Assembly: GCF_032930845.1 (NCBI RefSeq)
Contig: NZ_CP136758.1
Span: forward strand, 620,001-684,000
DNA from: Parvularcula sp. LCG005
GTDB lineage: Bacteria > Pseudomonadota > Alphaproteobacteria > Caulobacterales > Parvularculaceae
Direction: 5' to 3'
DNA: 64,000 bases
Of this stretch, positions 51,097 to 60,409 are shown one piece after another. The notes under the pieces were generated by a model that saw only the letters and a list, made by a program, of their open reading frames with translations, did not search any database and had not been told where the DNA came from. Within the stretch, counting starts at the first letter, position 1. Each line of letters opens with the position of its first letter. Position numbers and translations under genes: made by a program.

Positions 51097-53940
51097 ATGA
51101 TCCCCACGCTACAGGCGAAACTGGAGGCTGCGCTCGAACAGGGCGCGGCCTCTTCTATTTTGGCGGCGGGCGCAGCGGATGATGCTGCGCCCGAGCACGC
51201 GCTTGACCGTTTCTTGAAGGGCGTAGAAGCTCTGTCACCCTTTCTGGGTCGCCTCTGTCACCATACGGAAGATCGACTGGCGCGGGTGCTGGCCGCCCCG
51301 GCTGAACGCGGTCTCGCATCTCTGATGCCTGAGGTCATGGACGGCGAGGACGGTGCATCGGCCAAGAGCCGGTTGCGCCACGCCAAGGCGGATTTCGCGC
51401 TGGCCTTGGGGCTTGCCGATCTGGCGGGTGTTTTCGACCTTGAAGATGTCATCCAGACCCTCAGTGATTTCGCGGATGTCTGTACGCAGATCGCCCTCAA
51501 CGCCGCGTGGGTGGATGTGCTTGCCTTGCGCGGTCTGCAATTCACAAAGGATGCCCCTTCAAAGCCGGACGGCATTGCGATCATTGCCATGGGTAAACAT
51601 GGCGGTCGCGAGCTGAATTACTCCAGCGATATCGATCTCGTCGCTGTCTATGACCCGGACGACATCCCGGTGGCGGAGGATAGCCGCCTCGATGTGAAGG
51701 CAGTCGCGGTCAAGGCCGTGCAGTTCATGGTTGATATCCTCAGCCAACAGACGGCCGAGGGTTATGTATTCCGTACGGACCTTCGGCTGCGCCCCAATCC
51801 GGGGGCGACGTCCGTGGCTGTCAGCCTCACGGCAGCGGAGCATTATTACGAGGTTTACGGCCAGAACTGGGAACGTGCCGCCTATATCAAGGCGCGCTTT
51901 TGTGCGGGCGATGAGCAGGTGGGCCGGCGCTTTCTCGAGGATATGCAGCCATTCATCTGGCGCCGGAACCTCGACTATGGTGCGGTCGCCGATATCCACG
52001 CCATCAAGCAGCAGATCCACGCCGAAAAGGGCAATCCGAGCCTGAAAGTGGCCGGGGCCAATATCAAGCTGGGGCAGGGCGGGATCCGCGAGATCGAGTT
52101 TTTCGCACAGACCCAGCAACTCCTTCTTGGCGGCCGCGACCTGAAACTGCGATCCTCCCGCACGGTTGAGGCGTTGCGCGCCTTGCACGACACCGGACAG
52201 ATCGAAGCTGATCTGCTCGAGCAACTGACGGCCGCCTACGTGTTCCACCGCAATCTGGAGCACCGGCTCCAGATGCGTGAAGACACGCAGACGCAGGACA
52301 TTCCTGAAGACCCGGAACAATTGGCCATTCTGGCGCGCATGATGGGGTTTGAGCACATGGATGAGTTCTGTGCCCAGACGCTGGCGCATATGAACCTCGT
52401 GCATGACAGCTATGCGGACCTCTTCGGTGCACCTGCGCCGGCTGAACCTGTGCCTGGCAGTCTCGTCTTCACCGGTGTTGAGGATGATCCGCGCACCCTT
52501 GAAACCCTGCGTAAGCTGAATTTTTCTGCGCCGGAGCTGGTGACCAGCCGTATCCGCCGCTGGCACCAGGGCGGACTTCGGGCGACGCGATCCGTCCGCG
52601 CCCGTGAGCTGCTGACGGATCTCGTACCGCGCATTCTCACCCGGCTGGGGCAGCTCGACGATCCCGATGCCGCGTTTGCCGCGCTCGATGGGTTTTTCAG
52701 TTCACTGTCCGGCGGACTGCAGGTGTTTGCGCTGTTCACGGCGCAGCCGGAAATCCTTGATGATGTGCTGGTTCTTTGCCAGTCATCGCCGGAACTGGCC
52801 CGCAAGATGGGACAGCGCCCAGCCCTCGTCGAAGGGTTGCTGGAAGGGTTCGACATCCATGCCGAACCGCTGCCGCCCGCCATGGACGGCGATATTCTCG
52901 AAGATCGCCTCGATGAGGCGCGCCGGCTGGTCAACGAACATCGTACGCGCAGCTCGGCAGGGCTGGTCCTGGGGCGGACGGATCCCTTTGCCGTGGGACA
53001 GGCACTGTCGGATATGGCGGATGTGGCCATCGCCGATCTGATGGCCGCGGTGCGGGCCGACATGACGCCGCCGGGCCAGGCCCCGGCTGGCGAGGTGGTG
53101 GTCCTCGGCTTTGGGCGACTGGGGGCGCAGGCGCTGTCGCCTCATTCGGATCTCGATCTCGTCTTCGTCTACCGATCGGCCAATGAAGACGAAACAGAGG
53201 TTTTCTTCACCCGCCTTATCCGCCGGATTGTCAGTGCACTGTCCGTGCCGACAGCGGAAGGGGAGCTGTATGAGATTGACATGAAGCTCCGTCCCTCAGG
53301 CGGCGCCGGGCCCACGGCTGTCTCGCTCTCCGCCTTCGACCACTATTATCAGGAGAAGGCCTGGGTGTGGGAGGTCATGGCCCTGACCAAGGCGCGCGTG
53401 GTCGCGGGGGACTCAGCTCTTGTGGACGATGTCCGGGCCGTGATGGAACGCACCCTGACAACCGAGCGGCCTGCTTCCGATGTCCTGCCGGCGGTTCTTG
53501 AAATGCGCCGACGTCTGTTGTCGGAAAAGCCGGCCGAGACGCCTTTCCACGTCAAACGCCGCAAGGGCGGGCTGACCGATATCGACTTCATCGTCCAATC
53601 ATTGGCGCTGATCCACGGCCAGACGCTCGGGCGCATCCCGCAAGGCAACGAGGCTGCCATTGCCATCATTGCGGAGCATGGCCTGATGAAGATCGAGGAT
53701 GCAAAAATGCTGATCGAGGCGCGGCGTGCGATGGAAAGCCTGGCGCAATATGGTCGCGCCGTGTTCGGTGCAAAGGCACCGCCCGGCTTCTCGGCGCGGC
53801 AGGAGGCCCGCCTGCGAGGGTTGTGGGACGGCTGGACCGAGGAACCGATCGCCGATCAGTTGGAGCTTCACGCTGCCAGGGTGGCTGACGTCTTTGAACG
53901 TTTGGTCGGTCCGTACGAAGAGGACCCTAGTTCAGCATAG
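51097..53940 (+). CDS. glnE: Bifunctional glutamine synthetase adenylyltransferase/removase
   Basis: Controls glutamine synthetase by adding AMP (C-terminal domain) and removing it (N-terminal domain) under PII control. The 947-residue chain has two nucleotidyltransferase sites of the DxD type: 'MGKHGGRELNYSSDIDLVAVYDP' near residue 175 and 'GFGRLGAQALSPHSDLDLVFVYRS' near residue 680, each followed by the helical PII/GlnD-type region ('GQGGIREIEFFAQTQQLLLGG', 'KGGLTDIDFIVQSLALIHG'). Start at ATG 51097 with GGTGA 5 bases upstream; a GTG at 51088 is an alternative. The C terminus overlaps the opposing kinase gene by 14 bases. Confidence 0.95.
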   Translation: MIPTLQAKLEAALEQGAASSILAAGAADDAAPEHALDRFLKGVEALSPFLGRLCHHTEDRLARVLAAPAERGLASLMPEVMDGEDGASAKSRLRHAKADFALALGLADLAGVFDLEDVIQTLSDFADVCTQIALNAAWVDVLALRGLQFTKDAPSKPDGIAIIAMGKHGGRELNYSSDIDLVAVYDPDDIPVAEDSRLDVKAVAVKAVQFMVDILSQQTAEGYVFRTDLRLRPNPGATSVAVSLTAAEHYYEVYGQNWERAAYIKARFCAGDEQVGRRFLEDMQPFIWRRNLDYGAVADIHAIKQQIHAEKGNPSLKVAGANIKLGQGGIREIEFFAQTQQLLLGGRDLKLRSSRTVEALRALHDTGQIEADLLEQLTAAYVFHRNLEHRLQMREDTQTQDIPEDPEQLAILARMMGFEHMDEFCAQTLAHMNLVHDSYADLFGAPAPAEPVPGSLVFTGVEDDPRTLETLRKLNFSAPELVTSRIRRWHQGGLRATRSVRARELLTDLVPRILTRLGQLDDPDAAFAALDGFFSSLSGGLQVFALFTAQPEILDDVLVLCQSSPELARKMGQRPALVEGLLEGFDIHAEPLPPAMDGDILEDRLDEARRLVNEHRTRSSAGLVLGRTDPFAVGQALSDMADVAIADLMAAVRADMTPPGQAPAGEVVVLGFGRLGAQALSPHSDLDLVFVYRSANEDETEVFFTRLIRRIVSALSVPTAEGELYEIDMKLRPSGGAGPTAVSLSAFDHYYQEKAWVWEVMALTKARVVAGDSALVDDVRAVMERTLTTERPASDVLPAVLEMRRRLLSEKPAETPFHVKRRKGGLTDIDFIVQSLALIHGQTLGRIPQGNEAAIAIIAEHGLMKIEDAKMLIEARRAMESLAQYGRAVFGAKAPPGFSARQEARLRGLWDGWTEEPIADQLELHAARVADVFERLVGPYEEDPSSA

Positions 53941-56188
53941 CCGACCGCGGCATCGGCTCTTCGCCATGCATGGGCACCAGCTTTTCCAAATCTGGCGTTG
54001 TCAGGACGCGGGCGCGTTCCTTCAGCATGGACGGCAGCGTCGCCACCACGCCCGGACGGCGGGGAAGGGTGAAGGCAGCGACTGTGCCGCGGCTGACTTC
54101 GCTCGCTACGGCCAGGATGCCATCCTGCGCCTCGACCAGAGACTTGGACAGGGCAAGACCGAGCCCGGAGCCGCGCCGGGTGCGGCTGAAATGATCTTCG
54201 ACCAGCTCGAACGGCGCGCCCAGGCGGGTGAGGTGATCCTCGTGAATCCCGATGCCGGTGTCGGCAATGAGGATCGTGACACTGGACAGATCGACCAGCG
54301 TCGTAACCGTGACGGAGCCGCCGCGCGGGGTAAACTTCTCCGCGTTCGACAGAAGGTTGATGAAAATCTGCTTGATCGCGCGTGGGTCGCCCCAGACCGA
54401 TGGCACCTGATCGATCATGGCACGCAGGGTGACATCGCTCTCGCGCATCTGGGTTTCGATAAAGCGAAGGCCCTCACGCAGCACCCGTTCAAGATCTGTC
54501 TGCTGAGGTTTGAGTTCCAGCTTGCCGGCTTCGATCTTGGACAGATCGAGAATGTCGTCGATCAGGGCCAGCAGATGGCTGCCGCTGGCGTGGATGTCGC
54601 GAATATACTCGCCGTATTTTTCGTGACCGAGCGGACCGTAAAGCTCTTCCTTCATCAGCTCGGAGAAGCCATTGATCGCGTTGAGCGGCGTGCGCAGCTC
54701 ATGGCTCATATTGGCGAGGAATTCGGATTTGGCACGGTTGGCATCTTCTGACCGCTGACGTTCCAGCTCATAGCTACGGATCGCTTCGCGCAGGTCGCCG
54801 CGTGATTTCTCGAGAATATCGACGGTCATCTGCAGCTCACGCTCATTGCGCGCGCGCATATCGCCTTCGGCCTTGGCGTCTGTGATGTCCGTCCCGATGC
54901 AGACCCAGCCGTCACCGATAGTCTGACGGCGGATGATCCGCATGAACCGGTCGCCGGGGAACAGCGCCTCGGCCTCGGTTGTCCCCTCCACCGGCGGGGT
55001 GAAGTGATCATAGAGCAGCTGCGTGTGCTCGGGGTTGATGGAGCGGGCGAGGTCCCTGACCGTAATTCCCTCCGCCAGGGCTTCGCTGTCCGCGCCGAAC
55101 AGGCCGCAGAATGCATCGTTCCACGCCACGAGACGTCCGCTGGCATCCCAAAGGAGAAACGCCTGCGGAATGGCCTCCAGCGTTTCGCGCAACCGGTCCG
55201 TCAGGTCGTCGGCGCGGCCATCGTCCAGCGCATCGTCGCTGACCGGCACGGCAATGCCTTCGCGTGGCTCGTTGAGCTGTGATACGCGAATATAGACCGC
55301 CTGCCATTCTTCCTGCGCATTCTTGATCCGTATGCTGCCGTCTTCATACTGAGCATTGCCAAGGAAGACGCCCAGCGCACGGGGCAGGTCGTCATTGTGG
55401 ATAAACCCGCGCAGCCCGGCATAGGTCACCATGTGGTCTTCGCGCTCATAGCCAAGGGAAGACAGAAGCGCGGCGGGCAGGACCACGCCTTCATCGTCCG
55501 CCTGCCACATGCCGCAGCCTGCCTGCTCCGGTCCCAAAAGACGCATAAGAAGGAGGCGGCGGTCGGCATCCGTCTGGGCCAGGGAGAGCCGCAGCCGTCC
55601 GGCAACGGACAGAAACGATGCGGCAAGGCCCAGCAGGGCGATGCTGGCGATCAGATAGGGCGTGAAGATGCGCCAGCCCGCGGCCCCGCTGGGGGCAATC
55701 GCGATGACATGCTGTCCACCGGGGAGGGGACGTACCACGGCGTTCATGGTCCGGCCGTCACTGAGGTCTAGGCGGTTGATATTGCCGCGCCGTCCCATGG
55801 TCGAGAAATCTTCCGGAGAGAATGTCAGCGACGCATCGTGACTGCCGCAGATGAAGCTGCGGCCAGAGACGTTCATCAGGCACGCGGCCCCGCCAGTGGG
55901 GGCCAGGAGGCGCAGGGTGCCTTTCGCCTGCGTGGTTTTCGAATCGCCCGGTGCGAAGGTCATCGGCAAAAGGCGGCTCATCGAATCGGCACTGCGAACG
56001 GCGGCCACGGTCAGGTGCTCTTTCTCCGCAGTCTGAACACGCTTCGCCTCTTCCATGGCGGTATAGCCAAGCGCACCAAGGCAGGAACCGGTAAGCAGGA
56101 GGGTGAGCGCCGTCAGGCGGCCGAGATTAGGCGCGGCGCGGTCGGAGCGCGCGGTGGTTTTTGTTTTTTTTGTCCGCCCGGGTCGCAT
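53927..56188 (-). CDS. Membrane-bound PAS sensor histidine kinase (PleC/DivJ-like)
   Basis: A 753-residue kinase. A Lys/Arg-rich N terminus precedes helix 1 (about 25-44). A periplasmic domain of about 125 residues follows, then helix 2 (about 172-192, IFTPYLIASIALLGLAASFLSVA). Two PAS regions come next: one degenerate around residues 215-300, one around 340-450 ('ETLEAIPQAFLLWDASGRLVAWNDAFCGLFGAD'). HisKA has 'EFLANMSHELRTPLNAINGFSELM', and HATPase_c has 'NLLSNAEKFTPRG', 'DTGIGIHEDHL' and 'GSGLGLALSKSLVE'. The catalytic half is very like Caulobacter PleC/DivJ, and pleC lies near glnE in Caulobacter, which supports but does not prove that identity. Confidence 0.88.
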   Translation of the reverse strand: MRPGRTKKTKTTARSDRAAPNLGRLTALTLLLTGSCLGALGYTAMEEAKRVQTAEKEHLTVAAVRSADSMSRLLPMTFAPGDSKTTQAKGTLRLLAPTGGAACLMNVSGRSFICGSHDASLTFSPEDFSTMGRRGNINRLDLSDGRTMNAVVRPLPGGQHVIAIAPSGAAGWRIFTPYLIASIALLGLAASFLSVAGRLRLSLAQTDADRRLLLMRLLGPEQAGCGMWQADDEGVVLPAALLSSLGYEREDHMVTYAGLRGFIHNDDLPRALGVFLGNAQYEDGSIRIKNAQEEWQAVYIRVSQLNEPREGIAVPVSDDALDDGRADDLTDRLRETLEAIPQAFLLWDASGRLVAWNDAFCGLFGADSEALAEGITVRDLARSINPEHTQLLYDHFTPPVEGTTEAEALFPGDRFMRIIRRQTIGDGWVCIGTDITDAKAEGDMRARNERELQMTVDILEKSRGDLREAIRSYELERQRSEDANRAKSEFLANMSHELRTPLNAINGFSELMKEELYGPLGHEKYGEYIRDIHASGSHLLALIDDILDLSKIEAGKLELKPQQTDLERVLREGLRFIETQMRESDVTLRAMIDQVPSVWGDPRAIKQIFINLLSNAEKFTPRGGSVTVTTLVDLSSVTILIADTGIGIHEDHLTRLGAPFELVEDHFSRTRRGSGLGLALSKSLVEAQDGILAVASEVSRGTVAAFTLPRRPGVVATLPSMLKERARVLTTPDLEKLVPMHGEEPMPRSAMLN

Positions 56189-56346
56189 TCTAGGCCGTCT
56201 GCCGATCTTGTTCAGTCTTCATTAAGATTCATACGGGCGTTCCGAGTCCGGTGTCACGCCCTGTTGGCAGGATTTTTTTAACCAAATAGGGGCGCACGCG
56301 CCAGCAGGGCAATTTCCCGCTGAACAGGGGCATCGGTGAGTCGACC

Positions 56347-58074
56347 TCAGGTGGAGTAGAGATATCGCTCCTTGACGCCCAGGCCTTTGGGCGCGGCAAA
56401 TTTTACTGTGCCATCCTGTTTGCGCAGATCGAAGCTGGCGGTGACCGAGGCATCGTAGGACGTGTCTGTCACCGTACTGACCGCCACGAAATCCGCTTTC
56501 CCCTTGGTCTTTGACAAACTGAGAAGCACATAGCCGCGGTAAAGGGGTTCGTGATACCGGACGTGCTTGTTCTTGCGGCGGATCAGTAGGGAGTAGTCGA
56601 AGGCCTTGTCGCCGAGATAGAGACTCGGTCCGGGCGATGTCACGCCGGTGGCGCCCAATTCCACACCGACCTGCTCTCCGCCCTCGGTGAAGAGGTCGTT
56701 GGCCCATCCCTCATGCGTATCACCGGTGAGGACCACGAGGTCGCTGGCACCAACACTTCGGGCCATGGCATAGACCCGCTCACGATCGGCCGGAAAGCCG
56801 TCCCAGGCATCAAGATTGATGGGCAGGCCGAGGGCAGAGAATTCGACGAATGCCCTGGCCTGATCCCACTGTTTCTCCAGCTCCTGGATTGTCTCTTCGT
56901 CGGCATAGGGAATGAGATTGGGGGCAATCACGCTCGCAAACATGACCTGGTTGGCCAATAGCCGCCACGGCTCTTTCCGATCGACGGAGCCCTTCAAGGT
57001 GGTGCGCAGAAAATCCATTTGCGCGTCGCTGATCAGTCGGCGGGACGGGTCACCGATCACGTCACGCTGAAAGGCGTCAATGTCTTCCTGTGTCTGCAGC
57101 GTCGGGACGAACTCGGTGTAGACGAGGGGGGCGCTGCGCGCCGTCAGTCGGGTCTCTAGTGTCGCGATGGTCAGAAGGCCGGGCCAGGTGAAACTGCGGA
57201 ACAGGGCCTCGCGCGGGCGACCGGGGACCGGGTCACGGACGGGCATCCACTCATAATAGGCCTGCAGCGCGGCCGCCTTGCGGACCTCCCAGTCCCCTTC
57301 GGTGGCGGGCTGGTGATTTTCGGCGCCGTGCTGCCAGGCGTCGTTGGCGGTTTCGTGATCGTCCCACACGGCGATCAGCGGATGGGCCGCATGCATGCTC
57401 TGGGTCGATGGATCGCCCTTGTACTGGGCGTGACGCTGTCGATAGTCGGCCAGGGTCAGGATCTCGCGGGGCGGCTCGTGGTTGCGGCCCAACGCGGCGC
57501 CTGATTTCCCGCCATAACCTGAGGGACCAAATTCATAGAGGTAGTCGCCAAGGTGGATGACCGCATCAATGTCCGGCTGGCGGGCAATGTGGTCATAAAC
57601 GTTGAAAAAGCCGAACGGGAAGTTTGAGCACGATACCACAGCGAATCGGGCCTCTTCGGCCTGCTGCGACAGGGTCCGGGTGGTGCCCTCGGGCGAAAGC
57701 TCGCTGTCGACCTCAAAGCGGTAGGTGTAGCGCGTGCCCGGTTTCAGCCCGGTGGCCAGCACTTTTACCGTATGGTCGCGCGCTGCATCCGTCGAGAAGG
57801 GAATCGTCCTCGGTTTGCGTGGGACCGCAGAAAAGGCATCGTCCTCGGTCAGTCTGACGGTGCCGGTGATGCGGCCGGTCACATTGCTGATGCGTGTCCA
57901 CAACACGACACTGTCGGCGGCCGGGTCACCACTGGCCACGCCATGCCTGAACATGTCGGCCGATGACTGTGTCGGCTGGGCGCTGTCGAATCGCTGGGCT
58001 GCGGGGAGGGATGCACAGCCCGACACGCCGCCGGCAAGGGATGAGAGCAGGGCCTGTCGCCGGGTGATCTTCAT
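56347..58074 (-). CDS. phoD: PhoD-type alkaline phosphatase/phosphodiesterase (Tat lipoprotein)
   Basis: Exported phosphodiesterase/phosphomonoesterase, 575 residues from ATG 58074. The N terminus 'KITRRQALLSSLAGGVSGCAS' combines a twin-arginine motif with a lipobox (VSGC), so a Tat-exported lipoprotein is predicted. The catalytic domain shows 'HGVASGDPAADSVVLWTRI', metal ligands in 'VVSCSNFPFGFFN', 'IHLGDYLYE', 'VWDDHETANDAW', and 'LVVLTGDTHEGWANDL'. GGAGG 5 bases before the ATG supports the start; an upstream extension of 16 residues is unlikely. Usually metal-dependent (Ca/Fe). No Pho box was identified. Confidence 0.9.
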   Translation of the reverse strand: MKITRRQALLSSLAGGVSGCASLPAAQRFDSAQPTQSSADMFRHGVASGDPAADSVVLWTRISNVTGRITGTVRLTEDDAFSAVPRKPRTIPFSTDAARDHTVKVLATGLKPGTRYTYRFEVDSELSPEGTTRTLSQQAEEARFAVVSCSNFPFGFFNVYDHIARQPDIDAVIHLGDYLYEFGPSGYGGKSGAALGRNHEPPREILTLADYRQRHAQYKGDPSTQSMHAAHPLIAVWDDHETANDAWQHGAENHQPATEGDWEVRKAAALQAYYEWMPVRDPVPGRPREALFRSFTWPGLLTIATLETRLTARSAPLVYTEFVPTLQTQEDIDAFQRDVIGDPSRRLISDAQMDFLRTTLKGSVDRKEPWRLLANQVMFASVIAPNLIPYADEETIQELEKQWDQARAFVEFSALGLPINLDAWDGFPADRERVYAMARSVGASDLVVLTGDTHEGWANDLFTEGGEQVGVELGATGVTSPGPSLYLGDKAFDYSLLIRRKNKHVRYHEPLYRGYVLLSLSKTKGKADFVAVSTVTDTSYDASVTASFDLRKQDGTVKFAAPKGLGVKERYLYST

Positions 58075-58469
58075 GAGCGCCTCCACATCTTGTTCTGGTG
58101 CATGGGGCGGCCCCAAACGCACCGTTCAAGCCTTTTGGCCTGGTCCTTTGCACAGGATGAACCGGATGTCTTGCCCCTTGGACGGCTGGTATCGCGCTCA
58201 GCGGGAAGCTGCGCATTGCCAAATGGAAATCTTGTCCCAACCCCAGTTCGCATCACATGTTGAGGCGAGGCCGTAGGGACGAAACAGAATTTGTAAGATC
58301 GTTGAGAAATTCCCTTTACATGGATATTCGCGATCATTAAATCGCTCTTTCTGCCGCGACCCGATAAACGCCCAGAGACGGGCGCCCCTCAGGGGGACGG
58401 CACTTTTGTTGAATGGTGGTCAGGGTGCATTCCGCACAGTAGTCACCGTCCAAGAGGAGGCCCCATGAG
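58075..58469. other. 395-bp intergenic region between phoD and the decarboxylase gene
   Basis: Divergent promoter region. The right third holds a CGCCC-AGAGA-CGGGCG type hairpin near 58368-58385 and the structured leader described separately. The left two thirds contain no convincing gene or strong repeat. No Pho box or known riboswitch could be confirmed by eye. Confidence 0.5.
58395..58451 (+). promoter_or_regulatory. Possible structured mRNA leader of the decarboxylase gene
   Basis: GGACGG (58395-58400) can pair with CCGTCC (58446-58451), closing a 57-base domain that contains a GTGC-ATTCC-GCAC hairpin (58425-58437). The closing helix ends 3 bases before the AGGAGG ribosome site, a position suited to controlling translation. 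Alphaproteobacterial ornithine decarboxylase genes are known to carry a conserved leader (the speF motif); I could not confirm that this is one. Confidence 0.35.
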
Positions 58470-58500
58470 GTGGACCAATTCATATCTTCCGAACACATAG
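58465..58500 (+). CDS. Possible 11-codon leader peptide overlapping the decarboxylase start
   Basis: ATG at 58465, 4 bases after AGGAGG, opens MRWTNSYLPNT and stops at TAG 58498-58500. It overlaps the first ten codons of the decarboxylase in another frame and uses the same ribosome site. It may be a chance frame; its only support is the strong ribosome site. Confidence 0.25.
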   Translation: MRWTNSYLPNT

Positions 58501-59648
58501 CGTCGCTCTGCGCGCCCGTTCAGCCTGTCATCATCCAGCGTCCGCATGCAGCTACGCGTGCGGCGAAGTGGTTTACTGACCATTTCCCTGGCAAAGCGTT
58601 CTATGCGGTGAAGGCGAATGCCGACCCCATGGTGCTTGAAGCCATTGGCAAGGGCGGGATCAACCATTTCGACGTGGCCAGCATCGCCGAAGTGCGTCTT
58701 ATCCGGGGCATGTTCCCCGAAGCGACGCTCGCTTTCATGCATCCCATCAAGCCAGCGGAAGCCATTCGCGAGGCCTATTTCGACCATGGCGTGCGGATCT
58801 TCTCGCTCGATTGCGATGCGGAGCTGCACAAGATCCTGAAAGCCACAGAAGGCGCTCGGGACCTGACGCTCTGCGTTCGTCTGGCCGTGACCAACGACGC
58901 AGCGAAGATGTCACTTGTGGACAAATTCGGGGCGAAGGGTGACGCGGCGATCAGCCTGCTTCGTCAGACGCGCCTTGTGGCACAGCGCCTCGGCGTCTGC
59001 TTCCATCCGGGCAGTCAGACCATGAACCCGGCAGCCTATGCCAGCGCCATGGATCAGGCCGACGAGATTATCCGCGCCTGCGGTGTCGTCGTCGAGGTCG
59101 TGGATGTGGGCGGTGGTTTCCCTGTCGCGTATCCGGGCATGGAGCCTCCCTCCATGCACGCCTTCGTGGACCAGATCGCTGCGCGGTTCGAAACCTTCCT
59201 GTCGACGGAGAACTCCGAGCTGTGGTGTGAGCCCGGCCGGGCGCTCTGTGCGGAGGCCCAAAGCCTTCTCGTCCGCATTGACGGCCGACGGGATCAGGAT
59301 CTGTACCTCAATGACGGTGTGTACGGTGCCCTCTCGGATGCCGGCCACTTCGCCTGGCGGTATCCAGTGCGCAGCTTTGGTACGCCGAAGTCACGTCAGG
59401 TGCTGCCATACCGTTTCTACGGTCCGACCTGTGACAGCGCCGACATGATGCCTGGCCCGTTCTATCTGCCAGCAGACATGGACGTTGGCGATTATATCGA
59501 AGTGGGCATGATCGGTGCCTATGGCCGTGCGTTGGCCAGTAATTTCAACGGCTTCGGCGTCTATGACGAAGTCATCTGCGAAGACGATCCTTTTGGTTCC
59601 GTTTTCCTGCCTCTGCCGTTCATTCATCAGGCGCAGAACGACCGCTAG
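58470..59648 (+). CDS. Ornithine/lysine decarboxylase, fold-type III PLP enzyme
   Basis: Makes putrescine (or cadaverine) from ornithine (or lysine). The 392-residue protein is an alanine-racemase-fold decarboxylase: PLP Lys in 'FYAVKANADPMVLEAIGKGGINHFDVAS', phosphate-binding 'VDVGGGFPVAYPG', 'CEPGRALCAEAQSLLVRIDGRR', and the C-terminal 'FYGPTCDSADMM' with the essential Cys-Asp pair at the dimer active site. 'CFHPGSQTMNPAAY' is at the position of HVGSQ. Alphaproteobacterial members often act on both substrates, so I give no firm symbol. GTG 58470 is the start; the ribosome site AGGAGG is 9 bases upstream. A hairpin follows the gene. Confidence 0.9.
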   Translation: MDQFISSEHIASLCAPVQPVIIQRPHAATRAAKWFTDHFPGKAFYAVKANADPMVLEAIGKGGINHFDVASIAEVRLIRGMFPEATLAFMHPIKPAEAIREAYFDHGVRIFSLDCDAELHKILKATEGARDLTLCVRLAVTNDAAKMSLVDKFGAKGDAAISLLRQTRLVAQRLGVCFHPGSQTMNPAAYASAMDQADEIIRACGVVVEVVDVGGGFPVAYPGMEPPSMHAFVDQIAARFETFLSTENSELWCEPGRALCAEAQSLLVRIDGRRDQDLYLNDGVYGALSDAGHFAWRYPVRSFGTPKSRQVLPYRFYGPTCDSADMMPGPFYLPADMDVGDYIEVGMIGAYGRALASNFNGFGVYDEVICEDDPFGSVFLPLPFIHQAQNDR

Positions 59649-59657
59649 GACAGGTTC

Positions 59658-59683
59658 GGGGCAAGTCGAGACCGACTTGCCCC
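59658..59683 (+). terminator. Hairpin terminator after the decarboxylase gene
   Basis: Perfect 11-bp stem GGGGCAAGTCG / CGACTTGCCCC with an AGAC loop, 9 bases after the stop codon. The tail (ACCTTACGC) has few T, so it is stable but not an ideal rho-independent terminator. Confidence 0.7.
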
Positions 59684-59889
59684 ACCTTACGCATTGAATT
59701 TCAACGAAACTTCATCGCCTTAACAAATTCTCATGCACTTGTTGCCGTTAGAATCGGATCACTGAATCAAGCAGTTGCATGTGATATGACGGAAAAAAGG
59801 CGATGGTGGTTGAAAAGCCACTATTACAGTCTTGAAACCCGGGGCAGGTGCGACAACGTGTTCGTGCATCAATGCGATGGGGATTTATA

Positions 59890-60306
59890 ATGGCTGATGA
59901 GCAAAACCGGGAGAAATCGGATGTGGGGCGTCGCGTGCGCCGCAAGCTGACGATTTTGGGCCCGATTGTAACAGCGTTCAGTTTGATTGTGGCGGCAGCG
60001 GCCGTCATCGCCTACCGGTTCGGTGAAGGCGTCATTTACATCAATGACCGGACGATTAGTGAGCTTAATGCGCTCGAACTGACGAGCGGTGCGGCGGTTG
60101 GAATTGTCGGGGCCTTTATCGGCGTTGGCGCTGCCGCTGTCGGGGCTCTTGTGACTCTCGTGGCGGGCGTTCTGTCCGTGGGTTTCGGTGCCTTTGGTAT
60201 CGTGGTCGGCATGATTGTCGCGCTCGGTGTCGTCACCGGCCCGATACTGCTGATTGGTCTGATCGGAATTCTGATCAAGCGCCGGTACTGGCCTGACGTG
60301 ATCTGA
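59890..60306 (+). CDS. Gly-rich polytopic membrane protein of unknown function
   Basis: A 138-residue protein with about four hydrophobic segments: residues 24-44 (ILGPIVTAFSLIVAAAAVIAY), then a nearly continuous Gly/Ala/Val-rich region from about 63 to 130 with repeated GxxxG-type spacing (AAVGIVGAFIGVGAAAVGALVTL, GVLSVGFGAFGIVVGMIVALGVVTGPILLIGLIGI). No conserved family recognised. ATG 59890 with GGGGA 7 bases upstream is the start; a longer frame from 59848 adds a basic leader. Single gene unit. Confidence 0.65.
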   Translation: MADEQNREKSDVGRRVRRKLTILGPIVTAFSLIVAAAAVIAYRFGEGVIYINDRTISELNALELTSGAAVGIVGAFIGVGAAAVGALVTLVAGVLSVGFGAFGIVVGMIVALGVVTGPILLIGLIGILIKRRYWPDVI

Positions 60307-60409
60307 TTGCTCTCAGCGCTGACCGTGCCCTGGCCAGTGATCTGATGCGCAGCAAATGACCGTTGTGGGTGTCCGTCAATTGGCCGGACACCGCAGCGGT
60401 CTCTTTGTT

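Noticed and set aside
51559-52566. 335-residue minus-strand open frame opposite glnE
   Set aside because: Antisense to a conserved nucleotidyltransferase domain; no start context or motif.
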